The position numbers were made by a program, and so were the translations under genes. A stretch of DNA of 23,836 nt from Lachnoclostridium sp. UBA3320 (GTDB lineage: Bacteria; Bacillota; Clostridia; Lachnospirales; Lachnospiraceae), in assembly GCA_002361175.1 (NCBI GenBank), contig DESG01000013.1, forward strand, positions 1 through 23,836, written 5' to 3'. Below the pieces are notes generated by a model, which saw nothing but the letters and a program-made list of their open reading frames with translations, did not search any database and was not told the origin of the DNA. Below, in pieces: positions 1-6,431 of the stretch (the stretch's first letter is position 1; every line of letters starts with the position of its first letter).

Positions 1-2
1 TC

Positions 3-410
3 TTAATTTATGGGTCCATTATATATTTTAATCTGATAACCTGCCTCTTGTGCTCTATTTTGCAGTTCATACATAAGCGTTCTGCCTCTTTTTCTATTAA
101 AACACGCAGTCCAGATACCTTCATCAGACAAAATAATATTGTCATATTTTTCAAAGTATTCTTCTATTGCTTTAAGTCCTGAATTTAAGTTTTCTTTTTC
201 TTGTTCAATCTGTCTGTTGCCTTCTTTATCATAACACACGGCTTCTAAAAAAAGTCCATTGCGATATTTGCCTTTATTTTCATATGCAAATGAAAATTTT
301 GGATAATAATATCCCTCTGCTGACAATTTTTCCATATTATCATAGCAAAAGTGTTGGATAGATGTAGTTCCAGTTTTTGGTGTTCCTATATGAAGATATA
401 ATGTTTTCAT
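3..410 (-). CDS. Sulfotransferase-like protein, N-terminal fragment
   Basis: The 135-residue product begins with LHIGTPKTGTTSIQ, the P-loop-like 5'-phosphosulfate binding motif of PAPS-dependent sulfotransferases. A later segment, IILSDEGIW, fits the strand and serine of the 3'-phosphate site. A strong ribosome binding site (AAAGGGGGAA) lies just before the ATG. Family members usually run to about 250-300 residues, so only the N-terminal half is here. The frame closes with TAA two bases before the window edge, after a C-terminal stretch (YNGPIN) that does not look like the expected continuation. This suggests a nonsense or frameshift mutation, with the remainder possibly just outside the window. 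The substrate cannot be inferred; related genes often sit in polysaccharide or cell-surface clusters. The family call is fairly secure, and the broken state is an inference from length. Confidence 0.6.
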   Translation of the reverse strand: MKTLYLHIGTPKTGTTSIQHFCYDNMEKLSAEGYYYPKFSFAYENKGKYRNGLFLEAVCYDKEGNRQIEQEKENLNSGLKAIEEYFEKYDNIILSDEGIWTACFNRKRGRTLMYELQNRAQEAGYQIKIYNGPIN

Positions 411-502
411 TCAGTTCCCCCTTTTGCAAGTATTTTATCTTAAAGAGAATATATTAATTTTTTATTACAAAAAAATGGCATTTTTATAAATTTTATAAAA
501 AA

Positions 503-541
503 GGATGTATATTATAACTATTTAAGATATAATATACATCC
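503..541 (-). terminator. Terminator downstream of the spore protein gene
   Basis: A perfect 13-bp stem, GGATGTATATTAT (503-515) and ATAATATACATCC (529-541), has a 13-nt loop. Read on the minus strand, it is followed by TTTTTTAT. It lies about 50 nt past the stop of the spore-protein gene and fits an intrinsic, AT-rich terminator. Confidence 0.7.
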
Positions 542-589
542 TTACTGTTTTTAACAGTATTAAAAAACTTTACTGTTTTTTATTTCTGT

Positions 590-802
590 TTACTGTCTGC
601 CAGACATTTCTTCTTCTTGACGCTTAATCATCTGGCGAACCATTTCACCACCAACTGAACCGTTCTGAGCAGAAGTTAAATCTCCATTGTAACCACCATT
701 TTTAAGTGGCACACCAATTTCACTTGCTACCTCCATCTTGAACTTGTTCATTGCTTCTTTTGCCTGTGGCACTTCCATTCTTGAACTATTACTACTTGTC
801 AT
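590..802 (-). CDS. Alpha/beta-type small acid-soluble spore protein
   Basis: This 70-residue protein belongs to the alpha/beta SASP family. These proteins coat forespore DNA, protect it from UV and heat, and are degraded at germination by the GPR protease. Visible hallmarks are the GPR-site region EVASEIGVPL around residues 24-33, the central GYNGDLTSAQNGSVGGEMV segment, and the C-terminal MVRQMIKRQEE helix. The length matches the family (about 60-75 residues). An AAAGGAGG ribosome binding site lies 7-8 nt before the ATG. A terminator follows, and a sigma-G-like promoter with a 5' hairpin precedes it, so it is probably monocistronic and expressed in the forespore. Identification is secure; which paralog it is cannot be told from the sequence. 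Confidence 0.95.
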   Translation of the reverse strand: MTSSNSSRMEVPQAKEAMNKFKMEVASEIGVPLKNGGYNGDLTSAQNGSVGGEMVRQMIKRQEEEMSGRQ

Positions 803-879
803 TGTTTCATACCTCCTTTTTATTATTTATGGGACGATTTGATTCCACTTATATTACTGGATTGATATCTTCCCTCTTT

Positions 880-901
880 AAGATAAGTTATTGCTTATCT
901 T
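880..901 (-). other. 5' hairpin at the start of the spore-protein transcript
   Basis: AAGATAAG (880-887) and CTTATCTT (894-901) form a perfect 8-bp stem with a 6-nt loop. It would lie at the very 5' end of a transcript starting from the sigma-G-like promoter just upstream (minus strand). A 5' stabilising hairpin is a reasonable inference. Confidence 0.4.
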
Positions 902-906
902 GATAT

Positions 907-935
907 TATTATGGTCAGCAAAAATAAAAATATGT
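907..935 (-). promoter_or_regulatory. Sigma-G-like promoter for the spore-protein gene
   Basis: On the minus strand, ACATA (931-935) is followed after 17 nt by CATAATA (907-913). The forespore sigma-G consensus is roughly GHATR-N17/18-CATNHTA, so the -35 matches at 4 of 5 positions and the -10 fully. SASP genes are classical sigma-G targets. Read by eye only. Confidence 0.45.
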
Positions 936-956
936 TGGTAGTTTCTGGGGAAAAGG

Positions 957-984
957 TTGTATTTTTTTTTTAATGTGATATAAT
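957..984 (+). promoter_or_regulatory. Candidate sigma-A promoter for the SCIFF locus
   Basis: TTGTAT (957-962) and TATAAT (979-984) are separated by 16 nt, about 37 nt before the precursor start codon. The -10 is a perfect match and the -35 matches at four positions. Confidence 0.5.
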
Positions 985-1021
985 TTTAATATTTGTACCA
1001 ATAATATTATGGAGGTTTATT

Positions 1022-1180
1022 ATGAAACATATTAAAACAATTAACAGGGCTAATTTAAGTGCAACTGCTAAAAAAGGCGGCTGCGGCAAGTGTCAGGCTT
1101 CATGTCAGTCTGCTTGCAAAACTTCATGTACAGTTGGCAATCAGAAATGTGCTAGTGAAAGTAACAGTCAAGACAGATAA
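1022..1180 (+). CDS. scfA: SCIFF six-cysteine ranthipeptide precursor
   Basis: The 52-residue product has six cysteines at 21, 24, 28, 32, 36 and 43 (pattern CxxCxxxCxxxCxxxCx6C), preceded by an N-terminal leader of about 20 residues. This is the 'six cysteines in forty-five residues' peptide found across Clostridia. Its maturase makes thioether crosslinks; from memory, the C. thermocellum peptide is linked between Cys32 and Thr37, and both residues occur here at the same numbers. A GGAGG ribosome binding site (1011-1015) precedes the ATG. The gene is too short for default gene finders and is often missed. The maturase gene follows after an attenuator-like hairpin. Compared with typical SCIFF peptides it has a slightly longer, polar C-terminal tail after the last cysteine. 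The biological role of the mature peptide is unsettled. Confidence 0.95.
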   Translation: MKHIKTINRANLSATAKKGGCGKCQASCQSACKTSCTVGNQKCASESNSQDR

Positions 1181-1218
1181 TTAATGGCTGATACATATTT
1201 GCCATATAACTATGGCTG

Positions 1219-1260
1219 AATTTAATGGCTGTTGCAGTTTTTTTGTGGCAGCCTTAAATT
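1219..1260 (+). terminator. Attenuator-like hairpin between SCIFF precursor and maturase
   Basis: AATTTAA (1219-1225) pairs with TTAAATT (1254-1260), and GGCTG (1227-1231) pairs with CAGCC (1249-1253). This gives a 12-bp stem with a single bulged T, a 17-nt loop, and an AT-rich stretch after it. It sits between the precursor and its maturase and could act as a partial terminator, keeping precursor mRNA in excess over enzyme mRNA. Confidence 0.5.
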
Positions 1261-1298
1261 TATCTTATTTTATATTTAAAGAAAGGTATATAACTGAT

Positions 1299-2663
1299 AT
1301 GATTCATAAATTTAAAGCAAAAGATATAAATATATTGTTAGATGTAAATAGTGGTGGTGTTCATGTTATTGATGATATTACATATGACTTGCTTGACTAT
1401 GTAAGTCCGCCATTTAGTGAAGAATGTCCCCAAAAAATAGCTGACAAGTTAAGTAATAAGTATAATGATAAAGATATTAAGGAAACATATAACGAGATAG
1501 TTGCATTATACAAAGATAAACTTCTTTTTAGTGAAGATATATATGGCGATTATGCCAACACTACAGTAAAATCTCCAATTAAGGCTTTGTGTCTGCATAT
1601 TGCTCATGATTGTAATTTAAGATGTAAATATTGTTTTGCATCTACTGGTGATTTTGGCACAGGCAGAAAACTTATGCCTTTTGAAACTGGAAAAGCAGCG
1701 ATTGATTTTCTTATTGAAAAATCTGTTGGACGCCAAAATTTAGAGGTAGATTTTTTTGGCGGCGAACCACTTATGAATTTTGAAGTAGTAAAAGAAATTG
1801 TCAAGTATGCACGCAGTAAAGAAAAAGAATATGGCAAAAATTTCAGGTTTACAATTACTACTAATGGCATGCTTCTTACAGATGATAAAATTGATTTTAT
1901 AAATAAGGAGATGTCTAATGTTGTACTTTCTATAGATGGCCGCAAAGAGGTCAATGACAGAATGAGAGTTCGTGTAGATGGAAGTGGGTCATATGATAAA
2001 ATTGTTGATGGATATAAAAAACTTGTAGAAAAGCGTGGAGATAAAGAATACTATGTGCGTGGTACATATACAAGATACAACCTTGATTTTTCAGAAGATG
2101 TATTACATCTTTACAATATAGGATTTGACCAAATTTCAGTTGAACCTGTAATAGAAGATGAAAGTGTTGAATATGCAATTACAGAAAATGATTTAGATAC
2201 AATTTATGCAGAGTATGATAAACTTGTAGATAAAATTATCCAGATAAAGAAAAATAAAGGGAAGATAAATTTCTTTCATTTTATGATTGACCTTGACCAA
2301 GGACCTTGTGTTATAAAAAGGCTGCGTGGATGTGGAAGTGGTAATGAATATGTTGCCATAACTCCTGAAGGTGATATATACCCATGTCATCAGTTTACAG
2401 GGCATGAAGAGTATAAAATGGGCAATTTATATAAACACACATTTGATGAAAATATAAAAAATGAGTTTGCAGGTTGTCATGTATATTCAAAGCCTTCTTG
2501 TCGTGATTGTTGGGCAAAATTTTATTGCAGTGGCGGTTGTAATGCAAACAATTATATTTATAATGGTGATATTCATAAAGCCCATGAATTGTCATGTAAA
2601 ATTATGAAGAAACGACTTGAATGTGCAATACTTTCAAAAGTCTGCGAACAGCTTAATAATTAA
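1299..2663 (+). CDS. scfB: SCIFF peptide maturase, radical SAM/SPASM
   Basis: This radical SAM enzyme installs thioether crosslinks in the SCIFF peptide encoded just upstream. The 454-residue product has an N-terminal RiPP-recognition-type region (about 1-85). The SAM cluster motif CNLRCKYC has C105, C109 and C112, followed by FFGGEP (about 152-157). A C-terminal SPASM domain is rich in cysteines (C337, C345, C363, C393, C401, C404, C410, C414, C433) that would hold auxiliary 4Fe-4S clusters. An in-frame ATG at 1212 exists, but it lacks a ribosome binding site and overlaps the intergenic hairpin. The ATG at 1299 follows AAAGAAAGG, and its MIHKFKAKDINILLDVNSG start matches the usual family N-terminus. 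The downstream transporter gene is 26 nt away and probably co-transcribed. Confidence 0.94.
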   Translation: MIHKFKAKDINILLDVNSGGVHVIDDITYDLLDYVSPPFSEECPQKIADKLSNKYNDKDIKETYNEIVALYKDKLLFSEDIYGDYANTTVKSPIKALCLHIAHDCNLRCKYCFASTGDFGTGRKLMPFETGKAAIDFLIEKSVGRQNLEVDFFGGEPLMNFEVVKEIVKYARSKEKEYGKNFRFTITTNGMLLTDDKIDFINKEMSNVVLSIDGRKEVNDRMRVRVDGSGSYDKIVDGYKKLVEKRGDKEYYVRGTYTRYNLDFSEDVLHLYNIGFDQISVEPVIEDESVEYAITENDLDTIYAEYDKLVDKIIQIKKNKGKINFFHFMIDLDQGPCVIKRLRGCGSGNEYVAITPEGDIYPCHQFTGHEEYKMGNLYKHTFDENIKNEFAGCHVYSKPSCRDCWAKFYCSGGCNANNYIYNGDIHKAHELSCKIMKKRLECAILSKVCEQLNN

Positions 2664-2689
2664 TTTCAGCAATAGTTGCAGGAGGTTTT

Positions 2690-3856
2690 ATGGTTTCATT
2701 ACTTAGTAAACTTTTTATCAGGGATTTTAGCAATTATGATGATGTTTACGTTAGAAGAAAATATGGAATACTTGGCAGCACAGTTGGCATATTTTTAAAT
2801 ATACTTCTTTTTGGATTTAAATATTTTTCAGGAATTGTCAGCAGTTCAGTTGCTGTGACGGCTGATGCATTTAATAATTTGTCAGATGCTGGTTCATCAA
2901 TAATAACACTTGTTGGTTTTAAATTTACAGGACTAAGCCCTGATAATGAACATCCATTTGGACATGGCAGAATTGAATATATATCAGGTCTTATTGTGTC
3001 AATGGCTATTATACTTATGGGATTTGAACTTTTTGCAACTTCAGTTGGAAAAATAATAAATCCAGAAGATGTGGACACAAGCACTGTTGCTTTTGTTATT
3101 CTTTTTATATCTGTTATTGTAAAAATTTATATGGCATTTTATAATGTAAGTATTGGAAAAAAAATAAATTCAGCAGCTATGAAAGCGACAGCAATAGATA
3201 GTTTGAGTGATTCAGTAGCTACATCTGTTGTATTTATATCAATGCTTATAATGAAATTTACAGGATATAATATAGATGGCTATGCAGGTGCAGCTGTCGC
3301 AGTTTTTATTTTGTTTGCAGGATATGGTGCTGCAAAAGATACTATTTCACCGCTTCTTGGTATGAAACCGTCCAAAGAAACAGTAGATACAATAAATGAA
3401 ATTATTATGTCGCATGATGGCATACTTGGGATACATGATTTAATTGTACACGACTATGGTCCTGGCAGAATGATGATATCACTGCATGCAGAAGTTCCAG
3501 GAGATAAAAATATTTATGAAATTCACAACTTGATAGACCATATTGAGAATGATTTGAATGATAAATTTAACTGCGAATGTGTAATTCATATGGATCCAGT
3601 TGATGTAAATGACAGGAGAACCCAAGAGATGAAAAATAAGGTGGAAGAAGTGGTAAAATCTATTAATGCTGACCTTTCAATACATGATTTAAGGATAATT
3701 CCATGTAAAAATTATAATAATCTTGTATTTGATATGATTGTACCGCCTAAGTACCATAATGAAGATATTCTGATAAAAGAACAAGTGTGTAAACAGATAG
3801 AGGAACAATATCCAGAATATCAGGCAGTTATAAAGATAGATAAGTCTTATATATAG
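2690..3856 (+). CDS. Cation diffusion facilitator, probable Mn efflux, duplicated C-terminal domain
   Basis: The 388-residue membrane antiporter belongs to the CDF family, which exports divalent metals by exchange with protons. Six transmembrane helices fill about residues 27-215, with the conserved HPFGHGRIEY loop at 88-97. The metal-site pairs read N62xxxD66 in helix 2 and D170xxxD174 in helix 5. This ND-DD pattern is associated with manganese exporters (MntE/MneP type) rather than zinc ones. The cytoplasmic part holds the usual ferredoxin-like domain (about 245-305) and then a second, similar unit (about 328-388). Both begin with IHDL and end in an 'AVIKID/CVIHMD' strand, so the domain appears duplicated and the protein is longer than the usual ~290-300 residues. 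A CAGGAGG ribosome binding site precedes the ATG. The gene follows scfB closely and is closed by a hairpin. Confidence 0.88.
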   Translation: MVSLLSKLFIRDFSNYDDVYVRRKYGILGSTVGIFLNILLFGFKYFSGIVSSSVAVTADAFNNLSDAGSSIITLVGFKFTGLSPDNEHPFGHGRIEYISGLIVSMAIILMGFELFATSVGKIINPEDVDTSTVAFVILFISVIVKIYMAFYNVSIGKKINSAAMKATAIDSLSDSVATSVVFISMLIMKFTGYNIDGYAGAAVAVFILFAGYGAAKDTISPLLGMKPSKETVDTINEIIMSHDGILGIHDLIVHDYGPGRMMISLHAEVPGDKNIYEIHNLIDHIENDLNDKFNCECVIHMDPVDVNDRRTQEMKNKVEEVVKSINADLSIHDLRIIPCKNYNNLVFDMIVPPKYHNEDILIKEQVCKQIEEQYPEYQAVIKIDKSYI

Positions 3857-3874
3857 CAGAGCATCAATTTCATA

Positions 3875-3935
3875 ATAAAATAGCAAGTAAATCCACTGCC
3901 TTTAGGCGGTGAGTTTCCTTGCTGTTTTATTTTTT
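3875..3935. terminator. Bidirectional terminator hairpin with an IS200/IS605-like core
   Basis: The outer stem pairs ATAAAATAGCAAG (3875-3887) with CTTGCTGTTTTAT (3918-3930), with one G-T wobble. Inside, CACTGCC (3894-3900) pairs with GGCGGTG (3905-3911) around a TTTA loop. A T-run follows on the plus strand and A/T-rich DNA on the other. It separates the convergent transporter and radical SAM genes. The inner palindrome (CTGCCTTTAGGCGG) resembles the subterminal hairpins of IS200/IS605-type elements, but no transposase is present. Confidence 0.75.
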
Positions 3936-4748
3936 CTTCACAAGTTCTTCATGATAAAAATAATTTATATACTGCAGTTTTCTTTCAGAACAATATCTAT
4001 CCAACGCATATGATAATTCTTTCCAATACGTTAAATCATTTTTTATATAGATTTGTTTATATTTCTCTAATAAGTGAGGATAGTTTATCTCAATATAGTT
4101 TAATATCACTTTTTTATATGCCCCTCTAAGATTTAGATTTTCAAACCAATATTCACAAACCCTGTCCTTCGATGCATCTATTAGTTCTTGGCACTCTGTA
4201 ATATAAGGAAAAATAGGTGACATAAACAAAATTGTATAAATTTTTTCCTCATGTAGAATTTTAAGTGCTTTTAGACGCTCTTTAATTTTGCTGGCATTAT
4301 CCATATCCTCTTGAAATTTTTCATCTAATGTATTTAGTGAAAATGCCACTTTCAAATTTTTAAATCTCTTTAACAAGTCTATATCTCTTAAAATAAGAAC
4401 CGATTTTGTAGAAATTGTAACCTGACAATCTACATCTGCAATCTGTTCTAATATATTTCGTGTAATCTTATACTTTTTTTCAAAAACATTATAACAATCT
4501 GTAACTGATGAAAGAAATACAGACTTCCCCTCTATCCGCTTTACATTGATTTGTTTTTCACATTTCTTAATATCAATAAAACTACCCCAGTCTTCCTTAT
4601 GCCCTGTAAATCTTTTCATAAAACTAGCATAACAGTATTTACACGCATTAGGACATCCAACATATGGATTTATTACATAGTCACTAGCAGGAAGTTTTGA
4701 TTTTGTCAAATAATCTCTTGTGTCAATTTCCTTTTCTATAATATCCAT
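3927..4748 (-). CDS. SPL-family-like radical SAM protein ('mobile pair' type)
   Basis: This 273-residue protein has the radical SAM cluster motif CPNACKYCY (C32, C36, C39) after a YVINPYVGC lead-in typical of the spore-photoproduct-lyase-like (SPL) superfamily. Other conserved-looking segments are KSVFLSSVTDCY, STKSVLILRDIDLL and FMSPIFPYITE. It closely recalls the radical SAM proteins annotated as 'mobile pair protein B', which usually occur beside a second radical SAM gene; no partner is present here. The reading frame extends to a GTG at 4760, but that overlaps the AAAGAGG ribosome binding site (4760-4766), so the ATG at 4748 is preferred. It shares a terminator hairpin with the convergent transporter gene. 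The substrate is unknown, and there is no SPASM domain. Confidence 0.8.
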   Translation of the reverse strand: MDIIEKEIDTRDYLTKSKLPASDYVINPYVGCPNACKYCYASFMKRFTGHKEDWGSFIDIKKCEKQINVKRIEGKSVFLSSVTDCYNVFEKKYKITRNILEQIADVDCQVTISTKSVLILRDIDLLKRFKNLKVAFSLNTLDEKFQEDMDNASKIKERLKALKILHEEKIYTILFMSPIFPYITECQELIDASKDRVCEYWFENLNLRGAYKKVILNYIEINYPHLLEKYKQIYIKNDLTYWKELSYALDRYCSERKLQYINYFYHEELVKKK

Positions 4749-4862
4749 TTCTATAATCACCTCTTTATAAAAATAACATTTATGTATTTTTTCGTCAATA
4801 CAATATATTTTTTTGTTTCAATATTGATAATGATACAATAGATTTTTTTAAAGCATAAAGTG

Positions 4863-4891
4863 AAGAGTTTGGCATACCATACCAAACTCTT
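4863..4891. terminator. Orphan hairpin between radical SAM gene and thiamine leader
   Basis: AAGAGTTTGG (4863-4872) and CCAAACTCTT (4882-4891) form a perfect 10-bp stem with a 9-nt loop, followed on the plus strand by TATTTATTG. No plus-strand gene ends just upstream. It is either an insulator between divergent units or the end of a short unrecognised transcript. Confidence 0.5.
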
Positions 4892-4941
4892 ATTTATTGT
4901 TAAAGAAATGAATTTGTAAACATCTATATATAGTCAAAGTA

Positions 4942-4970
4942 TTGACAAAGCTTAAGAATACATCTATACT
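4942..4970 (+). promoter_or_regulatory. Consensus sigma-A promoter of thiC operon
   Basis: A perfect TTGACA (4942-4947) and TATACT (4965-4970) are separated by 17 nt. Transcription would start near 4977, just before the TPP riboswitch. A strong promoter controlled downstream by ligand-dependent termination is the usual arrangement. Confidence 0.85.
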
Positions 4971-4983
4971 TTTTATTGAAACA

Positions 4984-5062
4984 TCTGGGGAGCTTTTTGG
5001 CTGAGAGGGACTTTTTGTCCGACCCATTGACCTGATACGGTTAGTACCGTCGTAGGGAGAGT
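4984..5062 (+). promoter_or_regulatory. TPP riboswitch (THI element)
   Basis: The conserved THI-box core is present: GGGGAGC (4987-4993), GGCTGAGAGGGAC (4999-5011), GACCCATTGACCTGAT (5031-5046 region) and GTACCGTCGTAGGGA (about 5044-5058). The P3 hairpin GGAC/GTCC is visible around 5008-5020. The closing P1 helix looks short or imperfect by eye. It sits between a consensus promoter and an intrinsic terminator in front of thiC, as expected for TPP-dependent transcription attenuation in Firmicutes. GGGAG at 5055-5059 can pair with CTCCC at 5073-5077, a likely antiterminator that competes with the terminator stem. Confidence 0.93.
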
Positions 5063-5074
5063 AAAGGCTGCCCT

Positions 5075-5105
5075 CCCCCTGAATGTAAACAGGGGCTATT
5101 TTTTT
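5075..5105 (+). terminator. Riboswitch-controlled terminator before thiC
   Basis: CCCCTG (5076-5081) pairs with CAGGGG (5090-5095) around an 8-nt loop and is followed by TATTTTTTT, a textbook intrinsic terminator. Its left arm overlaps the CTCCC that can pair with the riboswitch 3' end, so TPP binding should favour termination. Confidence 0.88.
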
Positions 5106-5123
5106 GAAGGGAGAAAATTTTAT

Positions 5124-6431
5124 ATGGAATATTCAACACAAATGGATGCTGCAAGAAAGGGCATTGTTACAAAAGAACTTGCTGAGGTTGCAAAGAGTGA
5201 AAACATGGATGAGCAAAGTCTTATGAAACTAGTGGCATGTGGAAAGGCAATTATTCCTGCCAATAAGCGTCATACATGTATTAAGCCGTGTGGCATAGGC
5301 AACGAGCTGCGCACTAAGATAAATGTCAATCTTGGTACATCACGAGACTGGACTGACCTTGATATGGAGATGGAGAAAGTAAAGAGTGCTGTAGAGCTTG
5401 GCGCAGAGGCTATTATGGATTTAAGCTCTTTTGGAGATACACAGAAGTTTAGACGTAAACTTACAGCTGAGTGTCCAGCGGTGATTGGAACTGTTCCTAT
5501 ATATGATGCAGTTGTATATTACCATAAAGCATTAAAAGAAATTACTGCAAAAGAATGGATTGATATAGTAAAGATGCACGCAAAAGATGGTGTAGATTTT
5601 ATGACAATTCACTGTGGAATTAATAAAGAAACAGCAGAAAGATTTAAGAGGAATAAAAGACTTACCAATATTGTATCAAGAGGCGGCTCAATAATATTTG
5701 CATGGATGGAAATGACAGGAGAAGAGAATCCATTCTATGAGTACTATGACCAAGTACTTGATATATGCAGGGAATATGATGTGACAATGAGCCTTGGTGA
5801 TGCTTGTAGACCAGGGTGTTTAAAAGATGCATCTGATATTTCTCAGATAGAGGAACTTATAACACTTGGTGAACTTACCAAACGTGCATGGGAAAAAGAT
5901 GTGCAAGTAATGGTGGAAGGTCCTGGACATATGCCTTTAGACCAGATTGCTGCCAATATGCAGATACAACAGACAATATGTCAAGGTGCGCCTTTTTATG
6001 TATTAGGACCTCTTGTAACTGATGTTGCTCCTGGATATGACCATATAACAGCAGCAATAGGTGGTGCTATTGCCGCTACATATGGTGCTTCGTTCTTATG
6101 TTATGTAACACCAGCTGAACATCTTCGTTTACCTGATGTAGAAGATGTAAAAGAAGGGATTATAGCTTCTAAGATTGCTGCACATGCCGCTGATATTGCA
6201 AAGGGAATAAAGGGTGCAAGGGACTGGGATGACAAAATGAGTACAGCAAGAAAGAAACTTGACTGGGAAGAGATGTTTAATCTGGCAATAGATGCAGATA
6301 AGGCAAGAAATTATCGTGCATCGGCAAAACCTGAGAAGGAAGACACATGCTCTATGTGTGGCAATTTTTGTGCTGTTAAAAATATGAACAGAATTTTAGA
6401 TGGGGAGATTGTGTCAATTTATGATGAATAA
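5124..6431 (+). CDS. thiC: Phosphomethylpyrimidine synthase ThiC
   Basis: ThiC is a cytosolic radical SAM enzyme that converts aminoimidazole ribotide to HMP phosphate, the pyrimidine precursor of thiamine. The 435-residue product shows the family's conserved GTSRDWTDLD (about 71-80), MTIHCGINKE (about 160-169), GDACRPGC (about 225-232), VMVEGPGHMPLDQI (about 261-274) and VTPAEHLRLP (about 329-338) segments. The C-terminal cluster motif reads CSMCGNFC (C409, C412, C416), that is CX2CX3C, one residue tighter than the CX2CX4C of the best-studied ThiC enzymes. It is the short form lacking the extra N-terminal domain of proteobacterial ThiC. An AGGGAG ribosome binding site lies 10 nt before the ATG. 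The TPP riboswitch controls it, and thiD overlaps its 3' end. Confidence 0.97.
   Translation: MEYSTQMDAARKGIVTKELAEVAKSENMDEQSLMKLVACGKAIIPANKRHTCIKPCGIGNELRTKINVNLGTSRDWTDLDMEMEKVKSAVELGAEAIMDLSSFGDTQKFRRKLTAECPAVIGTVPIYDAVVYYHKALKEITAKEWIDIVKMHAKDGVDFMTIHCGINKETAERFKRNKRLTNIVSRGGSIIFAWMEMTGEENPFYEYYDQVLDICREYDVTMSLGDACRPGCLKDASDISQIEELITLGELTKRAWEKDVQVMVEGPGHMPLDQIAANMQIQQTICQGAPFYVLGPLVTDVAPGYDHITAAIGGAIAATYGASFLCYVTPAEHLRLPDVEDVKEGIIASKIAAHAADIAKGIKGARDWDDKMSTARKKLDWEEMFNLAIDADKARNYRASAKPEKEDTCSMCGNFCAVKNMNRILDGEIVSIYDE

Noticed and set aside
542..558. Small inverted repeat TACTGTTTTTAACAGTA
   Set aside because: The stem is short and lies beside a much stronger terminator; no function can be supported.
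1212..1298. Upstream in-frame start giving a maturase 29 residues longer
   Set aside because: It has no ribosome binding site, it runs through the intergenic hairpin, and its residues do not resemble the family N-terminus, whereas 1299 has AAAGAAAGG upstream.
4770..4798. TTGACG-N17-TATTTT as promoter for the minus-strand radical SAM gene
   Set aside because: Transcription would start inside the ribosome binding site of that gene, so it is unlikely to be its promoter.
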